From Candidatus Nitromaritima sp. SCGC AAA288-L16 (lineage in GTDB: Bacteria > Nitrospinota > Nitrospinia > Nitrospinales > VA-1), in NCBI GenBank assembly GCA_000372225.1, contig AQTY01000020.1, positions 1 to 34,736 on the forward strand: a stretch of 34,736 nucleotides of DNA. The letters are read 5' to 3'. Shown here in pieces: positions 1 to 8,412 of the stretch (position 1 is its first letter; each line of letters begins with the position of its first letter). The position numbers and the translations under genes are program-made. The notes beneath the pieces were generated by a model, which was given only the letters and a program-made list of their open reading frames with translations, did not search any database and had not been told where the DNA came from.

Positions 1-640
1 CCGGGAATATGACAATAACCGGCACGGAACTAGGGAATATAACAGCGGGTACTTTAAATATTGGTAACAGTTCAACAGGTAATATTACGGTGGATGGTAT
101 ATCTGCTGCAAACAGCAACAATGCGACTACGGTCAACTTAACTACGGCAAGTGCTTCGAGTGTTAGTTTTTCTAATAACGCATCAACGTTTCAGGCTTTA
201 GACGTTAGCTCAGGAAACGGTATCAACCAGAGTGTAAATTTAACTACGAGTAGCACAGCAACTTTGGACGCGGATTCCAATGATGATGGTTCTGGAGATT
301 ATAGCAACACAGCAGGAACTTTCTCCACGGGGGGTAACGCGCTTTCTATCACGGGAAACGACTTCGGCCTTTCAGGGGCAATTACCAGTGGAACGGGAAC
401 AACAAGGATTCTTATATCTGATGGCGGCAGTATAGGGGTGGGATCAACATCGGGAAATATGACAATTACAGGCACCGAACTAGGGAATATCACGGCAGGG
501 ACATTGACCATCGGTGATAGTACAGCAGGAGCTATGACAGTAAACGGTATCAGCTCAGCAAATAGTACTAATATAACAACCGTTGATTTAAATTCGTCTA
601 GTATTTCATTTTCCACTGGAGGTTCTACGTTCAATGGTTT
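1..640 (+). repeat. Two copies of a 450-bp tandem coding repeat
   Basis: Bases 1 to about 190 and 451 to about 640 align with many synonymous and a few non-synonymous differences, offset by exactly 450 bp (150 codons). Both copies encode the pattern MTITGTELGNITAGTL, then TIG or NIG, then a V-x-GIS-x-ANS block. More copies probably lie upstream of the window, and a repeat of this kind could itself have stopped an assembly here. Confidence 0.75.
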
Positions 641-1946
641 GACCGCAACCGCGAATACGGGAGCAATTACAGGCGCGGTGGCATTATCGTTAGCGGGCAC
701 TTCCTCTTTTACTACCAGTGCAAGCAATCAATCGATCACATTGAGCAGTACGTCGAATGATTTCACGAATGCGGTTAGTTTCAATACGACTGGTTCTTCA
801 GCGAATGCAACGCTTGTGACGAATAGCGCCGTCACCCTAGGTGCTTCGACAATAGGAGGAGATCATTCTGTGACAGTTGGTGGAACAAGCAAGATTATGA
901 CTATCTCAGGAGCCCAAGATGTCGGTGGAGCAATTACTTTAAAGTCAAGCGGGGACTTAACATTGACCAGCTCGCTGAGTTCATCAAGCAGTTCGGATTC
1001 TGCTATTTCACTTACTTCCACAGGTGGCGGAATTTTCGATGGGGATTCGGATGGATCAACAGATATTGAAGCGGCAAATGGCAGGTTGGTTGCGGTTTCA
1101 AATGGTGGGTTTGGCACGTCAGCTAATCCGATTGAAACTACATTGAGTTCTATAGACCTTACCAACAGTTCCACAGGAGATATAAATATTTATGAATTAG
1201 ATGATATTGAAATTAGCAGTTTAACTCAGAATGTAAATGGTGAAGATATTACAGTTTCATATTCTGGTAGTTTGAGTGGTCAGAGTTTGGCGACCCTACC
1301 CGAGGCCTCCTTGGGAGTGAAAACTTTCACACAACGTCAAACGGAGTCTATTAGTGTCGCAAATCAGACTGTAGAGGGGTCGGGAAAATCTGTGGGTGAT
1401 TTATCGGTCGAAAGTACGGTTCAACTAGCCAAAACAGTTGAAAGTGATACGATTCAAATGATTCTTCAAAAAAGCGGCTCAGGTAATAAAGCTTTAGCAA
1501 GTCTAGATTCTGGGGGGTCTGCGAATCCTTATGTGACAGATATTTTTAACGACCCTTATGTTTTGGTTGAGCTGTCAAGCGATGCAAAAGAAATTAACCC
1601 CGGGTTCTCTGGATTAGAGGATTTAGGAAGTAAGACAGTTGAAGAAGCTCAAGTGGCCAAACTGGAACCAGCCTTAAAGACAGAATCGAAATCAAGTAAG
1701 AATTTTCTCCAGGAAAATAAGAGTGAGCCGAACCAAGTTCTTTGGCAAAAAATGGTTCGCAAGATAGCAGCAAAAAAATCAGAGAAAAAGAAGGCGGGTG
1801 AAAAAACTTCGAAGAAATCTCTCGTTGGAGGAAATTCGAACACAAACAAAAGTCGAAGAAATACATCGAGTAACTTAACGCCGGTTTCGGGGGCACGGCC
1901 TTTTGAGAGGGGTTCCATTCCCCTACAACAAAGATCGTTTCGTTGA
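1..1946 (+). CDS. FHA-like repetitive surface adhesin, C-terminal part (5' truncated)
   Basis: The reading frame is open from the first base, so this is the 3' end of a larger gene; the ATG at 9 is internal, because the same Gly-Asn-Met-Thr-Ile-Thr context recurs at 459. Residues 1 to about 400 are rich in Ser, Thr, Gly, Asn and Ala and alternate short beta-strand patterns, as in filamentous-haemagglutinin-like beta-helix proteins exported by two-partner or autotransporter routes. The phrase ITGTELGNITAGTL occurs twice exactly 150 codons apart. The last 250 residues are non-repetitive and end in a Lys/Ser/Asn-rich basic tail (about residues 575-645) without a recognisable beta-barrel or sorting signal. 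The role in adhesion or surface coating is inferred from composition and repeats only. No secretion partner gene lies in the window. Confidence 0.75.
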   Translation, partial: GNMTITGTELGNITAGTLNIGNSSTGNITVDGISAANSNNATTVNLTTASASSVSFSNNASTFQALDVSSGNGINQSVNLTTSSTATLDADSNDDGSGDYSNTAGTFSTGGNALSITGNDFGLSGAITSGTGTTRILISDGGSIGVGSTSGNMTITGTELGNITAGTLTIGDSTAGAMTVNGISSANSTNITTVDLNSSSISFSTGGSTFNGLTATANTGAITGAVALSLAGTSSFTTSASNQSITLSSTSNDFTNAVSFNTTGSSANATLVTNSAVTLGASTIGGDHSVTVGGTSKIMTISGAQDVGGAITLKSSGDLTLTSSLSSSSSSDSAISLTSTGGGIFDGDSDGSTDIEAANGRLVAVSNGGFGTSANPIETTLSSIDLTNSSTGDINIYELDDIEISSLTQNVNGEDITVSYSGSLSGQSLATLPEASLGVKTFTQRQTESISVANQTVEGSGKSVGDLSVESTVQLAKTVESDTIQMILQKSGSGNKALASLDSGGSANPYVTDIFNDPYVLVELSSDAKEINPGFSGLEDLGSKTVEEAQVAKLEPALKTESKSSKNFLQENKSEPNQVLWQKMVRKIAAKKSEKKKAGEKTSKKSLVGGNSNTNKSRRNTSSNLTPVSGARPFERGSIPLQQRSFR

Positions 1947-2027
1947 TCAAATTTTTAAATCTGCAATGTTTTATGCGATCGAGAGTATTAAGACTGTAGG
2001 GGTTACCCGTCTACGAGATTTTTTTAA

Positions 2028-2774
2028 TCATCTCAAGTTGTGCAGCAATGGGGATATTCTCTCTTGGTTTAAGTGCCAAGCCATTTGATTGGCTAGCCCA
2101 GACAATATTTTTTGTTGTTTTAAGGGAAAGCCATAGCTTTTTTTTGAGTCAATAAAAAGTACTCCCTCAAGGTTTTTGTGAATTACAGGAGCGATAAAAT
2201 AACTTTTTAAATCATTTTTTTCTTTGTAAAAATCAATTATTATTGGGTTGTTTTCGTAATTCTCTTCAACAAGAATTAATTTTTTTTCCGCCACCATTCC
2301 TATAGGACCTTTTCCAAAACCAAAATTTAGTTCTGAATTAAAGTCAGAACTTAAGGAAATATGATGGCGCAAGCCCAAAGTTTTACCACTTAGATTAATT
2401 TTATAAAGGGCAATGGTAAACGCATCACTGACATTGCCAGTTAGCTCTACAAGTTGGTTAAGAATTTCTGGTGCGAGCTTTGTTGGGGATATCGCAGGGG
2501 GAATAAAAGCTGCATTTATTTTGTTATTTGGTTGAAAGGAATGTTTGGTTGGAATCAGTTTTAAATCAAATCCTAGCCAACGACAATAACTACGAGCAAG
2601 TTTTGCCTGGGCATCCGAAATTGGCCACTTAAATTGCCAGTCCCGGCCTCTAATTATTCTTCGCATTGTTCGGTTGGCCGTTCCAGAACCCATTCTAAAG
2701 ATCTTAGCAAAAAGGGCCGTCGCCTCGCGGACATCTTCTCCTGCCCAACCATTAAATTTAATATAGCAACTCAC
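2028..2774 (-). CDS. GAF-domain protein with N-terminal helical domain
   Basis: 248 residues from a GTG start at 2774 that has a GGAG Shine-Dalgarno six bases upstream. Residues about 85-240 look like a GAF domain: alternating strands around ALYKINLSGKTLGLRHHISL, the G-x-G-P-I-G-M-V-A turn typical of GAF loops, and the closing pattern APVIHKNLEGVLFIDSKK followed by an amphipathic helix. GAF domains bind small ligands or act as dimerising sensors; the ligand here cannot be told. Residues 1-75 form a separate basic helical domain, perhaps of the L7/L12-C-terminal-like type seen in some sensor proteins (weak resemblance). No kinase, cyclase or output domain is attached, so the partner is unknown. 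It is the last of three leftward genes. Confidence 0.7.
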   Translation of the reverse strand: MSCYIKFNGWAGEDVREATALFAKIFRMGSGTANRTMRRIIRGRDWQFKWPISDAQAKLARSYCRWLGFDLKLIPTKHSFQPNNKINAAFIPPAISPTKLAPEILNQLVELTGNVSDAFTIALYKINLSGKTLGLRHHISLSSDFNSELNFGFGKGPIGMVAEKKLILVEENYENNPIIIDFYKEKNDLKSYFIAPVIHKNLEGVLFIDSKKSYGFPLKQQKILSGLANQMAWHLNQERISPLLHNLR

Positions 2775-2890
2775 AAAATTCTCCAGAGAATCTGGGTTTC
2801 GCCAGAAAACCAGTAATGAAGTCCCTTTTTAATCGGAATAAGGTTAGTAGTAATTTAGCATTATTGAGGAATTTTGACAAAAAAAACTGT

Positions 2891-3763
2891 CTAGTGTTCG
2901 GAGATAGTTGTTTTGGAGTTTTTTTGATGGTGCATATTAATTAAGAATTCTGACTCAACTCGAGGCATGAAACCAAATTTGGTGCCACTATCAACTTCTT
3001 CATTCAATGCATTGTATGGAGTGTCATTTAGTGAAACCGTTTCTAGTTTTAAAAATTTTTGTAATATTTTCTCTTTCTCTAAAAGGTGAAGTGAGCTTGT
3101 ATCTATGTTAAACGGTTTGCTCACACTTTTTAGAGCCTTGATGGGTTCTTCTCCATCAGCAATTCTATGTTGAATTGCCAACTCAATTTTTTGTTTTCGC
3201 CCCAAGTGTTTCGCATGTTCAAAATCAGGTTGAGATAAGATCATCCAGTCAAGATGTGGCCAATAATTATTAATAAAGTCGTCAAAAAAAACTGGTTTGC
3301 CCTGACTAAGGTGAATATCACGAGATTTTTTAGGAGATTCTTTTAGTAAACTATTGTATAGACCGACAATATTGGAAGCCGAATCATAAATAACCATTAG
3401 ATGGTATGTGTTCATCATTTCATGCGTGCGGAAAGAATCCATAGCTTGAATCAGAATAACTAGAAGACGGTGCATGTCTTCAATTTTTACGAAGCTGGCA
3501 GTCCATGGAAATCTTGCTTGATACCAGTCAGGAATATCCGATGGGTATTCTTGTCGATTAGAATCGCTTGGTGGTTGGTTGCCGTTGTCTAGGTAGCTCA
3601 GAATGTCATCTACTTCCTTATATGCTAGATCTAAACCCCCTCGAATAATAGTGTATGGGAATAAACATCTTTGATAATCCATATATTTCTTAATCTCAGG
3701 ATCTTGATCTTCGGCACTATGTATAAAATCTCTCTGAGAAATATCTTTAGCGAATATAAGCAT
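2891..3763 (-). CDS. Hypothetical protein, 290 aa
   Basis: I do not recognise a family. The protein is soluble, with no signal peptide or membrane segment, and is moderately rich in aromatic and acidic residues. The N-terminal 60 residues contain a YMDYQRCLFPYTIIRGGLDLAY segment, in part hydrophobic and probably buried. The middle looks helical. A basic stretch near residue 200 (HLGRKQKIELAIQHRIADGE) reads like an amphipathic helix. The start codon is the first ATG and has no clear Shine-Dalgarno. It follows the upstream gene by 29 bases and is probably cotranscribed with it and with the GAF protein downstream. Codon use and base composition match the neighbours, so I see no sign of recent transfer. 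Confidence 0.6.
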   Translation of the reverse strand: MLIFAKDISQRDFIHSAEDQDPEIKKYMDYQRCLFPYTIIRGGLDLAYKEVDDILSYLDNGNQPPSDSNRQEYPSDIPDWYQARFPWTASFVKIEDMHRLLVILIQAMDSFRTHEMMNTYHLMVIYDSASNIVGLYNSLLKESPKKSRDIHLSQGKPVFFDDFINNYWPHLDWMILSQPDFEHAKHLGRKQKIELAIQHRIADGEEPIKALKSVSKPFNIDTSSLHLLEKEKILQKFLKLETVSLNDTPYNALNEEVDSGTKFGFMPRVESEFLINMHHQKNSKTTISEH

Positions 3764-3792
3764 TTAAATTTAATGGAAATTTACTGATTTCT

Positions 3793-4224
3793 TTAAGGTT
3801 TATTTTTAAAGAATTGTGTGGAAAAATTTTTGAGTATGTTTCCTCTTTCTTCTTCACTCATATTCGAGACCATTTTCCCCAACTCTTTTATTTGTTCAGG
3901 AGTCATTTTTGACATATATGATTGAGCCATTTCTTTGGGATCTTCCATATTCGGCATGGTTGTTTTGGATGAGTTATTTTTTTGGTTAGAGGCATTTGGT
4001 TTTTCTTTTAAATTATCACTGGCTCGAAATTCAATGAAATCCCCTTGAATAGTGCCAAAAATTTTGTGTTGAATTAAGTTGGCAAGAACTACCTTCAACG
4101 CGATACTGTGATTTTTACAACTTTCATGGATGGATTTAAAAGGCAACCGCACAGTTTTTTCAGGGAAGCCATTTTTCTTGATACAGTGTTTAATACTATT
4201 TTCCACAGCGGACAGCTCATTCAT
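3793..4224 (-). CDS. Hypothetical protein, 143 aa, with helical C-terminal motif
   Basis: Unrecognised small protein. Residues 1-70 could form a small helical, winged-helix-like fold. Residues 70-95 are a Lys/Asn/Ser linker, probably disordered. Residues 97-135 hold a helical pair with the phrases MTPEQIKELGKMVSNMSEEER and NILKNFSTQFF, a Met-rich amphipathic pattern also seen in chaperone-cofactor and protein-binding tails. It is the first gene of a leftward set of three and is divergent from nadE, sharing a short AT-rich intergenic region with it. A protein-protein interaction role is only a guess. Confidence 0.6.
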   Translation of the reverse strand: MNELSAVENSIKHCIKKNGFPEKTVRLPFKSIHESCKNHSIALKVVLANLIQHKIFGTIQGDFIEFRASDNLKEKPNASNQKNNSSKTTMPNMEDPKEMAQSYMSKMTPEQIKELGKMVSNMSEEERGNILKNFSTQFFKNKP

Positions 4225-4279
4225 AGGACTATAAGTCTAAGGGTGGATATTTGTAAAAAAGGACCCGACGTAATTGTAG

Positions 4280-4285
4280 TATAAT
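4280..4285 (+). promoter_or_regulatory. Possible -10 element ahead of nadE
   Basis: A perfect TATAAT lies in the divergent intergenic region, 89 bases upstream of the nadE ATG. I see no convincing -35 hexamer 16-18 bases upstream, so this is only a candidate. Confidence 0.25.
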
Positions 4286-4368
4286 CTTTCTTAAATGCTT
4301 AAAGAATTAAAATAATGTAATATTTTTTGTGGCAAAAGTGTCTGTATTTTTGTTGGGGGTTGGGGCGT

Positions 4369-6180
4369 ATGGAGAGGGAAGGAAAGATAAAAAGGAAATC
4401 GTTCTCTATAAAAAGGGCTGCCCAAAAAACCCAAGAAAGAAGAGGGGTTCTAGATAACCAAATTTCGTCACAGGTGAATCTGCGCGTAGCCGTGTCTCAG
4501 ATGGATTTCGTTGTAGGAGACTTTGAGTACAACGCGAATTGTATTGAAAATTGCCTCAACGATGCAACAGAATTTGGAGCCGACCTGATTTTATTTCCAG
4601 AACTGGCATTGACAGGGTACCCACCGGAAGATCTGCTTCTCAAAGATGATTTTATTGCAAAAAACAAAAAGCTTCTAAGGCATCTTGCGTCAAGTGTAAA
4701 GGGAGTTGTTGCTGTTGTTGGTTATGTGGAAAAAGTAAAAAGGAATTTATATAATTCTGCAGCGTTGCTATATAAAGGCAAGGTGGTTGGAAATTATAGA
4801 AAAATGATTCTTCCAAATTATGGGGTTTTTGATGAAAAAAGATATTTTGTAGAGGGTGATGAACCAACCTGCTTTGTGATGAATGGCATAAAAATAGGTT
4901 TAACTATTTGCGAAGATATCTGGGACGCGAATGGGCCCGGTAAACAGGTTTGCGAAGAGGGGCAGGCGGACATTCTTCTCAATATCTCCTCCTCTCCTTA
5001 CTTCAAAGGCAAAGGTAGGTCACGCGAGGAAATGATCCGCCAGCGAGCACGTCAATACAAGACTCATATCGTATATGCTAATTTGATAGGCGGTCAGGAT
5101 GAGTTAGTTTTTGACGGTCACAGTCTTGTGGTTGCTCCAGATGGAACTTTTTTAGCGAAAGGCAATGTATTTGAAGAGGAAATGATTTATGCAGATTTAA
5201 AAATTCATCCAAAGTCTGCAAAACAAAATTCAAAAAAATCGATAAATTCGTCGATTAAAACATATCATGTCCCAACTATTTTAAACCGTGTGAGTAAGCC
5301 GGTTATCTTAAAACGTAGAGTATATAAATTGGGGGCAACAGAAGAAGTTTTCAAGGCCTTGGTTCTTGGTACTCGCGATTATATGAAGAAAAATGGTTTT
5401 AGTGAGGCGGCTATCGGTTTGAGTGGTGGAATTGATTCGGCTCTTACAGCAGTGATAGCGGTAAAGGCAATCGGCCCAGAAAATGTAGTGGGTATTACCA
5501 TGCCTTCTAATTATTCCTCGCGAGGAAGTATAGACGATTCAGAAGTTCTGGCAAAGAACTTAGGCATGCGAACTATTTCACTCCCTATAAAAGAAGTTAT
5601 GCTGGCCTACGATAAAATTCTTTTCGAAGTATTTAAAAACTTACCTTCTGATACTACAGAGGAAAACCTACAAGCCAGAATTCGAGGGAACTTAATGATG
5701 GCTCTTTCAAATAAAATGGGCTGGCTCGTGTTGACTACCGGCAATAAAAGCGAATTCAGTGTTGGTTACTGTACTTTGTATGGTGATATGGCAGGAGGAT
5801 TTGCCGTTCTTAAAGATGTTCCAAAAAAATGGGTATATCGATTATCGAAATGGATTAACAAAAATGAGGGTTATGCCCTAATTCCAGAAACAATTCTTAC
5901 GAAAGAACCTTCAGCAGAATTGCGGCCAGGACAGAAGGATACAGATTCTCTGCCACCATATTCATTACTGGACAAAGTTTTAGCCCGATATATAGAGGAA
6001 GATCAAGGAATGGAAGGGCTCAGGGGAATCGGACTTCCCATGAAAGAAGTTAAGAAAATAGTTAAATTGGTAGACAATAGTGAATACAAACGCAGACAAG
6101 GCCCCCCCGGAATAAAAATTACACCTAAGGCGTTTGGGAAAGACCGTCGTTTGCCTATTACCAATTGCTATGAGCCATAA
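4369..6180 (+). CDS. nadE: Glutamine-dependent NAD+ synthetase
   Basis: Last step of NAD synthesis: amidation of deamido-NAD with ATP, using ammonia from glutamine. The N-terminal nitrilase-like glutaminase domain (about residues 37-290, numbered from the ATG at 4369) shows the Glu-Lys-Cys triad: Glu78 in FPELALTGYPPEDLL, Lys145 in NYRKMILPN and Cys181 in GLTICEDIW. The C-terminal synthetase domain carries the ATP-pyrophosphatase P-loop SGGIDSALTA at about residue 350, then TTGNKSEFSVGYCTLYGDMAGGF and a final GPPGIKITPKAFGKDRRLPI. The start is uncertain. A basic leader of about 35 residues precedes the conserved region, and the GTG at 4474 would give 568 residues, closer to the usual family length, though without a good Shine-Dalgarno. 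It is 81 bases ahead of elbB. Confidence 0.95.
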   Translation: MEREGKIKRKSFSIKRAAQKTQERRGVLDNQISSQVNLRVAVSQMDFVVGDFEYNANCIENCLNDATEFGADLILFPELALTGYPPEDLLLKDDFIAKNKKLLRHLASSVKGVVAVVGYVEKVKRNLYNSAALLYKGKVVGNYRKMILPNYGVFDEKRYFVEGDEPTCFVMNGIKIGLTICEDIWDANGPGKQVCEEGQADILLNISSSPYFKGKGRSREEMIRQRARQYKTHIVYANLIGGQDELVFDGHSLVVAPDGTFLAKGNVFEEEMIYADLKIHPKSAKQNSKKSINSSIKTYHVPTILNRVSKPVILKRRVYKLGATEEVFKALVLGTRDYMKKNGFSEAAIGLSGGIDSALTAVIAVKAIGPENVVGITMPSNYSSRGSIDDSEVLAKNLGMRTISLPIKEVMLAYDKILFEVFKNLPSDTTEENLQARIRGNLMMALSNKMGWLVLTTGNKSEFSVGYCTLYGDMAGGFAVLKDVPKKWVYRLSKWINKNEGYALIPETILTKEPSAELRPGQKDTDSLPPYSLLDKVLARYIEEDQGMEGLRGIGLPMKEVKKIVKLVDNSEYKRRQGPPGIKITPKAFGKDRRLPITNCYEP

Positions 6181-6250
6181 ATTGTTATTTTTTGTCTGTA
6201 ATTTTTTCAGCAAAACATCAGGGATCTTATTTTTGAGCCTAAACATAATT

Positions 6251-6256
6251 AGGAGG
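6251..6256 (+). promoter_or_regulatory. Strong Shine-Dalgarno of elbB
   Basis: AGGAGG lies five bases before the ATG at 6262. It fixes the start and is the best ribosome binding site in the window, where most genes have weak ones. Confidence 0.7.
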
Positions 6257-6261
6257 AAAAT

Positions 6262-6927
6262 ATGAAAAAGAAAATTGGGGTGGTTCTTTCAGGTTGCGGG
6301 GTTTATGACGGAACAGAGATTCATGAATCGGTCATAACGCTTCTTGCCATTGATCGCGCTGGAGCCGAAGCTGTATGTATGGCGCCTAACGTTGATCAAA
6401 TGCATGTAGTAAATCATATTACAGGGGAAGAGGTTGCAGGAGAAAAACGAAATGTTTTAGTTGAGGCCGCACGTATCGCCCGTGGCGACATTAAAGATAT
6501 TAGCGAGGTGAAGGTGGACGACATCGATGCTTTGATATTCCCTGGTGGGTTTGGTGCTGCAAAGAACTTGTGTACTATGGCAGTGAAAGGCGAGGATGCT
6601 GAAGTACACCCAGATGTGAGTCGTCTTGTTAAAGGATTTCGAAATAAGCAAAAACCACAGGCTGCGGTATGTATTGCACCAGCTATGTACGCTAAAATTT
6701 TTGAAAATGAATCGGCACCTCCGACCTTGACAATTGGTAATGACAAAGACTGGAGTCAGAAGATAGAAAATTTAGGCAGCAAGCATCAAGATTGCGAAGT
6801 GGAGAAAATTGTTATAGATAAGGAAAACAAAATTATCACCTCTCCTGCTTACATGCTGGGTAAAAGTATTTCAGAAGTGGCAGAAGGGATAGAAGAGACC
6901 GTTCGAGAACTGGTAGCGATGATTTAA
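6262..6927 (+). CDS. elbB: ElbB-type glyoxalase, DJ-1/PfpI-like superfamily
   Basis: 221 residues, the usual ElbB length. The N-terminus KIGVVLSGCGVYDGTEIHE is the family signature, and the nucleophile region reads AAVCIAPAMYAKI around residue 135, giving the Cys-containing elbow of class I glutamine-amidotransferase-like folds. The block DALIFPGGFGAAKNLC is also diagnostic. ElbB (once called SCRP-27A or YhbL) was linked to isoprenoid synthesis in E. coli and has weak glyoxalase activity; its in vivo substrate is unsettled. It is cytoplasmic. It may be transcribed with nadE, but the 81-base gap has AT-rich runs and could hold its own promoter. The start is secure from the Shine-Dalgarno. Confidence 0.92.
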   Translation: MKKKIGVVLSGCGVYDGTEIHESVITLLAIDRAGAEAVCMAPNVDQMHVVNHITGEEVAGEKRNVLVEAARIARGDIKDISEVKVDDIDALIFPGGFGAAKNLCTMAVKGEDAEVHPDVSRLVKGFRNKQKPQAAVCIAPAMYAKIFENESAPPTLTIGNDKDWSQKIENLGSKHQDCEVEKIVIDKENKIITSPAYMLGKSISEVAEGIEETVRELVAMI

Positions 6928-7401
6928 AGAGGTTACGAACTGCGAGATTTTCAGTGAACTGCATAATCAGACGCCATGTTTGGTGCTTTAAATTGTACCT
7001 AGCTAGTTTTTTTGGTCATATTTAGTAACGAACCGAATATGATTTATTTGTTCTTCTTGCTTGAGAATGTGTAAAAAGATCCTATCTATGGGAGCAAAGA
7101 GTAAGTAACTTCAATCATAATTCTATTATGAATATTAGGAATTACGGCTATTTACCTGCAACCTATTAATTTAAAAGGGTTCTAAGCTTAGATAAATATT
7201 TCCTATGCCGTTAGATTAAGATAGTTTCTTAGGCTAAATACCCATTTTAAAACTACTTAAAGATACTTTAGAGTCTAAAGGAAAAGATGTTTAAGTCCGA
7301 AAAGTAATATCAGGGCATCTGTCGTAACTCAAACATTTTTAATGTAAAATTAGTGGGTGGCTTTCAGGGGCTACTCGATTTTGCCAACTCTCCCCCAAAA
7401 A
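6928..7401. other. AT-rich intergenic region, no gene seen
   Basis: No reading frame with coding character, no tRNA-like fold and no clear terminator. It holds two short perfect inverted repeats: 7115-7131 (7-bp arms, three-base loop) and 7266-7280 (7-bp arms around one base). It probably carries the promoter and perhaps an operator for the sugar/radical-SAM cluster that starts at 7402. Confidence 0.5.
7266..7280. promoter_or_regulatory. Operator-like palindrome upstream of the glycan cluster
   Basis: CTTTAGAGTCTAAAG is a perfect 15-base palindrome with 7-base arms around a central G, 121 bases upstream of the first cluster gene. The arms leave no real loop, which suits a dimeric DNA-binding protein better than an RNA hairpin. 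The regulator is unknown. Confidence 0.25.
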
Positions 7402-8412
7402 ATGACTTCTCATAAAAAGAATCTTCTTGTTACCGGTGGCGCTGGTTTTATTGGAAGTAATTTTATTAACTACATTTACAAGAAATATCCAAATTATAAT
7501 ATCCAACTTTTTGATGCACTTACTTATGCCGGAAACCTGGAAAATATTTCAAATAATTTAAAATCAACCGGACACTTCCAATTTTCTCACGGTAACGTGA
7601 CACAACCTGATATTGTCAATCAGTTAGTTTCTGATAGCGATATTGTTGTGCACTTTGCAGCAGAGTCACACGTGACTCGCTCTATCTATGACAACTCATT
7701 ATTTTTTGAAACAGATGTTATTGGCACTCAGGTGCTCGCAAACGCAATAGTTAACCATCCTGTAGAACGTTTTATTCATATTTCATCTTCGGAGGTTTAT
7801 GGGACAGCTATAGATGCTCCAATGACTGAGGATCATCCTTTAAACCCTATGAGTCCATACGCAGCAGCAAAGGCAGGTGCGGATCGGTTGGTTTATTCTT
7901 ATGTGCATACTTATGGACTCCCCGCTGTCATTGTAAGGCCGTTTAATAACTACGGTCCGTTTCAGCATTTAGAAAAAGCAATCCCTAATTTTATTACTAG
8001 CGCACTCAATGATCAGATATTGACAGTTCATGGAGGTGGCAAGAGTTTGCGCGATTGGATGTTTGTAGAGGATACTTGCGAAGCTTTAGACCTAATTATG
8101 CACGCTGATTCTAAAAAGGTAGTTGGTGAAGCAATAAATCTAGGCACAGGGGTAGATACAGATATCCTTACCATAGCGCAGAAGGTGTTGGGCCTTGTTG
8201 ATAAATCACAGAACTTGATTGAGCATGTAAAAGACAGACCAGGCCAAGTTTCTCGGCATATATCATCAACTGAAAAGGCGCGCCGTTTGCTAGGGTGGAC
8301 TGCAAAAATTGACTTAGATGACGGGCTTCAACAGACAGTTGAATTTTATAAAAACAACAAACAGTGGTGGGAAAAATTTTTATGGATGAAAGAACTTTGG
8401 GGACAAAAATAA
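7402..8412 (+). CDS. NAD-dependent NDP-sugar dehydratase/epimerase (extended SDR)
   Basis: 336 residues from the ATG at 7402. The N-terminus LLVTGGAGFIGS is the Rossmann dinucleotide-binding motif with family-standard spacing; an upstream GTG at 7357 would add 15 non-family residues. The active-site pair YAAAK (Tyr153, Lys157) is present. The overall layout (FDALTYAGNLENI, VRPFNNYGPFQ, GGGKSLRDWMFVED) resembles dTDP-glucose 4,6-dehydratase. However, the segment after strand 5 reads HISSSEVYGT: the catalytic Asp of RmlB (Asp135 in E. coli) is Ser130 here, while Glu131 is kept. UDP-glucuronate decarboxylases and LegB-like enzymes also have Ser at this place, so the nucleotide sugar and exact reaction are open. 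First gene of the glycan cluster; it overlaps the next gene. Confidence 0.85.
   Translation: MTSHKKNLLVTGGAGFIGSNFINYIYKKYPNYNIQLFDALTYAGNLENISNNLKSTGHFQFSHGNVTQPDIVNQLVSDSDIVVHFAAESHVTRSIYDNSLFFETDVIGTQVLANAIVNHPVERFIHISSSEVYGTAIDAPMTEDHPLNPMSPYAAAKAGADRLVYSYVHTYGLPAVIVRPFNNYGPFQHLEKAIPNFITSALNDQILTVHGGGKSLRDWMFVEDTCEALDLIMHADSKKVVGEAINLGTGVDTDILTIAQKVLGLVDKSQNLIEHVKDRPGQVSRHISSTEKARRLLGWTAKIDLDDGLQQTVEFYKNNKQWWEKFLWMKELWGQK

Noticed and set aside
299..1950. Several minus-strand open frames opposite the adhesin gene
   Set aside because: They mirror the low-complexity repetitive codons of the plus-strand gene, have no ribosome binding sites, and carry biased composition typical of antisense shadows.
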